This document shows positions 57,926 through 60,337 of a stretch of DNA of 60,337 nt, piece by piece (the first letter of the stretch is position 1; each line of letters begins with the position of its first letter). Under the pieces are notes generated by a model that was not told the origin of the DNA, made no database searches, and saw only the letters and a program-made list of their open reading frames with translations. Source of the stretch: UBA11891 sp003533785 (GTDB taxonomy: Bacteria; Bacteroidota; Bacteroidia; Flavobacteriales; Flavobacteriaceae); NCBI GenBank assembly GCA_949511625.1, contig CATFEX010000031.1, positions 1-60,337 of the forward strand, written 5' to 3'. Both the position numbers and the translations under genes were made by a program.

Positions 57926-59962
57926 TTACGGCTTGTTTTTTTGGTATTTATCTAGCCAGGCTAGGACATAGGCTACTTTTGTAATGAGATTACTGGGGCG
58001 TTTGGCAATATTATGACTCGCTCCAGGAAGTTCCACTAATAGTGTTGGGATTTTGCGAATTTTAAGTGCATGATACAGTTGTTTGGCTTCGCTAGGAGGA
58101 GTTCTTAAGTCCTCCATTCCCACCATCACCAAGGTGGGTGTTTGGATATTACCGACCAAGGACAAGGGTGAAAACCCCCAATAGTCTTGAAAGTTTTCCC
58201 AGGGTTGCCCAGGAAACCGAGTGTTTGCATAATTGAAATAGTTGTCTGCAACAAGGGTTTTACTGATCCAATTCATAACTGGCTTAACGACCACGGCGGC
58301 TTCAAAACGATTGTTTTTTCCAATCATCCAAGCTGTCATAATTCCACCTGCACTTCCTCCAGTCACATACAATTGGTCCTCGTGAGCCCAGCCTTTTTTA
58401 ATAAGGAAATCGACACCATCCATTACGTCCTGATAGTCCTCTCCAGGATAATTGTGATGAAGTAAATTGGCAAATGTTTCTCCATAGCTCGTACTTCCTC
58501 TTGGGTTGGGGTAAAATACAATATAGCCAGCAGCTGCATACCATTGCATTTCTACTGAAAATCGAGGACCGTAGTTTGAGATAGGCCCTCCGTGATTTTC
58601 AACCAGGAGGGGGTACTTTTTTGCAGAATCGTAATTGGGTGGAAAAACGATCCATCCCTGTATATTTCTTCCGTCAAATGTTGAGGGGTAGCGAACCTCT
58701 TTTACTGTTCCTAGCTGACGGTTACTTAGAAGAGCCGTATTGAGTTTTGTTAGTGATTTGATCGATTTGTTTTTGACAAAGGCCAATTCTGCAGGCGCAT
58801 GAGGAGATGAAAGGGTGTATGCGATTTCTCCTTTTTTTGAAACAGAAAAAGACCCGCCTCCGTAAGGACGTCCAATGGAGGTACCTCCTAAATGAGCAGC
58901 AAGTTGCTCTACAGAACCTTTCAAATCTAAATAAGCGATTTTGGTGTCTCCCTGTTGGTCATAGCTAATATAGAGTCCGCTGCTATTGGAACTCCATTCC
59001 AATTGAGAAATACTAGCGTCTATGGCTCCACTCAGGAGTTGATGATTGTTTCCGGTCGAATCCATGATCCATAGTTGCTTATTTTGGTAAGCTTGAACTC
59101 GGTCTTCATAACCCAGGTAGGCAATGTATTTACCATCAGGGGAAATTTTTGCCATAGCATCGGGTCCCTTCCTATTAGTCAAGGGTTTAATAGACCCAGA
59201 GGCTAGGCTCAATTCGTAGACTTCTGAATTTCGAAAATCGTGTTCCCAATCTTCATTTCGATTGGATGTAAAATAGATTTTCCCCTCACTGGGATGCCAA
59301 CTAATGGGACCTCTGTGTTGGAAATCACCTTGGGTGAGTTGTTGAGCTGCCGACCCTTGAGCGTCGATTAAAAAAAGATGAGTAAATCCAGGGGCGATGT
59401 AGCCATTGCCATCCGATTCATGATACAAACGATCGGTCACTCGAGCAGCATCGGCCCATAGAGCTCCTTTGGGCTTTTCAGGCATTTCAATAAGTTCGGG
59501 TGGATCAGAAAGAACTTTCATTCGAAATGCAATGGATTTTCCATCGGGTGCCCAGCTCAGTGAAGAAGGGCTTTGATCCAATTGTGTTAAACGGGCTGTT
59601 TTACCGCTGGCCATCCAGTATAGATAAATTTCACTCTCTGTCTCGCTCTTTCTGATAAAGGCAATTCGATCCCCAGAAGGAGACCAGGCAACCCCGGATT
59701 CATTCCCATCGTAAAGAGTGAGCTTTTCATGTCTAGATCCATCGGAGCTTACCCGCCAAAGATTGCCTATGGCGGCGTCTTGCTGAATGTCTATTTGCAT
59801 TCTGCGATAAACCACAGTCTTTCCATCCGGGCTTACACGAGGTTCCTGGACATACTGTAATCCAAAGACATCCATCGAAGAAAAAAAAGGTTTTCCTTCC
59901 TGTGCAAAGGAGTTACAGGCAATCCCAATTAACAAAACGACGATACAATTTCTGATATTCAT
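57926..59962 (-). CDS. S9 family prolyl-oligopeptidase-like peptidase
   Basis: A 678-aa exported serine peptidase. A signal peptide (MNIRNCIVVLLIGIACNSFAQ) is followed by a TolB/WD-like beta-propeller (about 30-390, repeats such as RVSPDGKTVVYRRM and AWSPSGDRIAFIRK). The alpha/beta-hydrolase domain has LYVTGGSAGGIMTAWMIG (nucleophile Ser near 538), VMVGMEDLRTPPSEA (Asp) and ELPGASHNIAKRPSN (His). The DPP-IV/acylaminoacyl-peptidase group trims short peptides, probably in the periplasm. Confidence 0.9.
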   Translation of the reverse strand: MNIRNCIVVLLIGIACNSFAQEGKPFFSSMDVFGLQYVQEPRVSPDGKTVVYRRMQIDIQQDAAIGNLWRVSSDGSRHEKLTLYDGNESGVAWSPSGDRIAFIRKSETESEIYLYWMASGKTARLTQLDQSPSSLSWAPDGKSIAFRMKVLSDPPELIEMPEKPKGALWADAARVTDRLYHESDGNGYIAPGFTHLFLIDAQGSAAQQLTQGDFQHRGPISWHPSEGKIYFTSNRNEDWEHDFRNSEVYELSLASGSIKPLTNRKGPDAMAKISPDGKYIAYLGYEDRVQAYQNKQLWIMDSTGNNHQLLSGAIDASISQLEWSSNSSGLYISYDQQGDTKIAYLDLKGSVEQLAAHLGGTSIGRPYGGGSFSVSKKGEIAYTLSSPHAPAELAFVKNKSIKSLTKLNTALLSNRQLGTVKEVRYPSTFDGRNIQGWIVFPPNYDSAKKYPLLVENHGGPISNYGPRFSVEMQWYAAAGYIVFYPNPRGSTSYGETFANLLHHNYPGEDYQDVMDGVDFLIKKGWAHEDQLYVTGGSAGGIMTAWMIGKNNRFEAAVVVKPVMNWISKTLVADNYFNYANTRFPGQPWENFQDYWGFSPLSLVGNIQTPTLVMVGMEDLRTPPSEAKQLYHALKIRKIPTLLVELPGASHNIAKRPSNLITKVAYVLAWLDKYQKNKP

Positions 59963-60071
59963 AAACCATATATTTATTTTCCAATGTACTTACTTTCTCA
60001 ATATCAAAAGCTGTATTAACTTCAATTATGTAATTTAAAAAAAAGATAGTTTTACCATAATAGCTGTGAAA

Positions 60072-60337
60072 ATGCAAATCAAGCCTCTAACTAAACCGAA
60101 TCATTTTGAAATCATTCAACAAATGATTGCTTCCAATTTGATTCAAAACATAGATCGCAATGCTCAAGAAAATGAGGGCTTTTTAATAGCTAACTTTACG
60201 AAAGATGCCCTGAAAAAATTTCACGAAATATGTCCTATTCTTTTGGCAATGGAAAGAAACGAAGTGCTTGGTTATGTGATTGTGGGTAATGAAAAATCAG
60301 TGGGAATTGATCCAATTATTGATGCCATGATTAAAGA
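60072..60337 (+). CDS. GNAT-like acetyltransferase, N-terminal part (runs off the window)
   Basis: From the ATG at 60072 an open frame continues past the last base. The visible 88 residues begin MQIKPLTKPNHFEIIQQMIA and include NFTKDALKKFHEICPILLAM and NEVLGYVIVGNEKS, which resembles the N-terminal helices and central strands of a GNAT N-acetyltransferase. The acetyl-CoA-binding motif would lie beyond the window, so the call is tentative. Confidence 0.6.
   Translation, partial: MQIKPLTKPNHFEIIQQMIASNLIQNIDRNAQENEGFLIANFTKDALKKFHEICPILLAMERNEVLGYVIVGNEKSVGIDPIIDAMIK

Overview
The window looks like a chromosomal segment of a marine-type Flavobacteriaceae (Bacteroidota). The evidence is a set of lineage-typical genes (DUF6048/DUF6452, DUF4290, DUF2520, DUF983, DUF493, a CcsB-CcsA fusion, CtlX, a protein with a T9SS-like C-terminus), the absence of Shine-Dalgarno-like starts, and many start-proximal matches to the Bacteroidota promoter element TAnnTTTG, some with a TTG about 17-23 bases upstream. 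No taxon below family can be fixed from the sequence.

Layout. 1-73: 3' end of a 5S rRNA gene and its terminator. 74-911: a small ORF broken by an in-frame TGA, and a gene-free stretch holding an orphan attenuator-like element. 912-9779: ZIP metal transporter, two rRNA methyltransferases, the DUF6452/DUF6048 envelope pair, ornithine aminotransferase, a cysteine desulfurase and an M23 peptidase. 9886-12239: a coiled-coil protein, ZapA, a convincing 6S RNA and RNase Y. 12243-20696: aquaporin, CutC, DUF983, EamA transporter, AlkB-type monooxygenase, a Tat-signal isomerase-like protein with a very short FGE-like protein, nitroreductase, tRNA-Met, a START-like protein, an aminotransferase relative lacking its catalytic lysine, YqgE and HU. 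20799-26539: Fmt, RecQ, an AAA_28 ATPase, DUF493, DUF4290 and MurA (Cys-to-Asp type).

26526-34180 is the most distinctive region: a tightly packed minus-strand run of ten genes. In transcription order these are SRPBCC, SDR, CPD-type photolyase, DUF2256 (43 aa), cryptochrome-DASH, FeS-type photolyase, a divergent photolyase-like protein, TIGR03643/DUF2805 and DUF1801. That is nine genes plus the candidate promoter with an inverted repeat; eight of the junctions overlap or lie within about 21 bases. It reads as one light/UV-damage operon encoding four different photolyase-superfamily proteins and several uncharacterised companions.

34334-42196: DUF2911 protein, then PIG-L deacetylase, a 29-aa membrane microprotein and a sodium:solute symporter, then a lipoprotein-like protein, Maf, KdsC and DUF2520 in a run of overlapping genes. 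42247-48473: small membrane proteins, the 1041-aa cytochrome c maturation fusion, a TerB-like protein, and two overlapping guanidino-group hydrolases (DDAH-like and CtlX) that, with RocD, suggest arginine/citrulline/ornithine catabolism. 48470-60337: MscS channel, a PLP decarboxylase, a 53-aa zinc-ribbon protein, an Fn3-like lipoprotein, a 1611-aa repeat-rich surface protein, a sterol-desaturase-family hydroxylase, an S9 peptidase and the start of a GNAT acetyltransferase. All functional calls come from reading motifs by eye; no database search was run.
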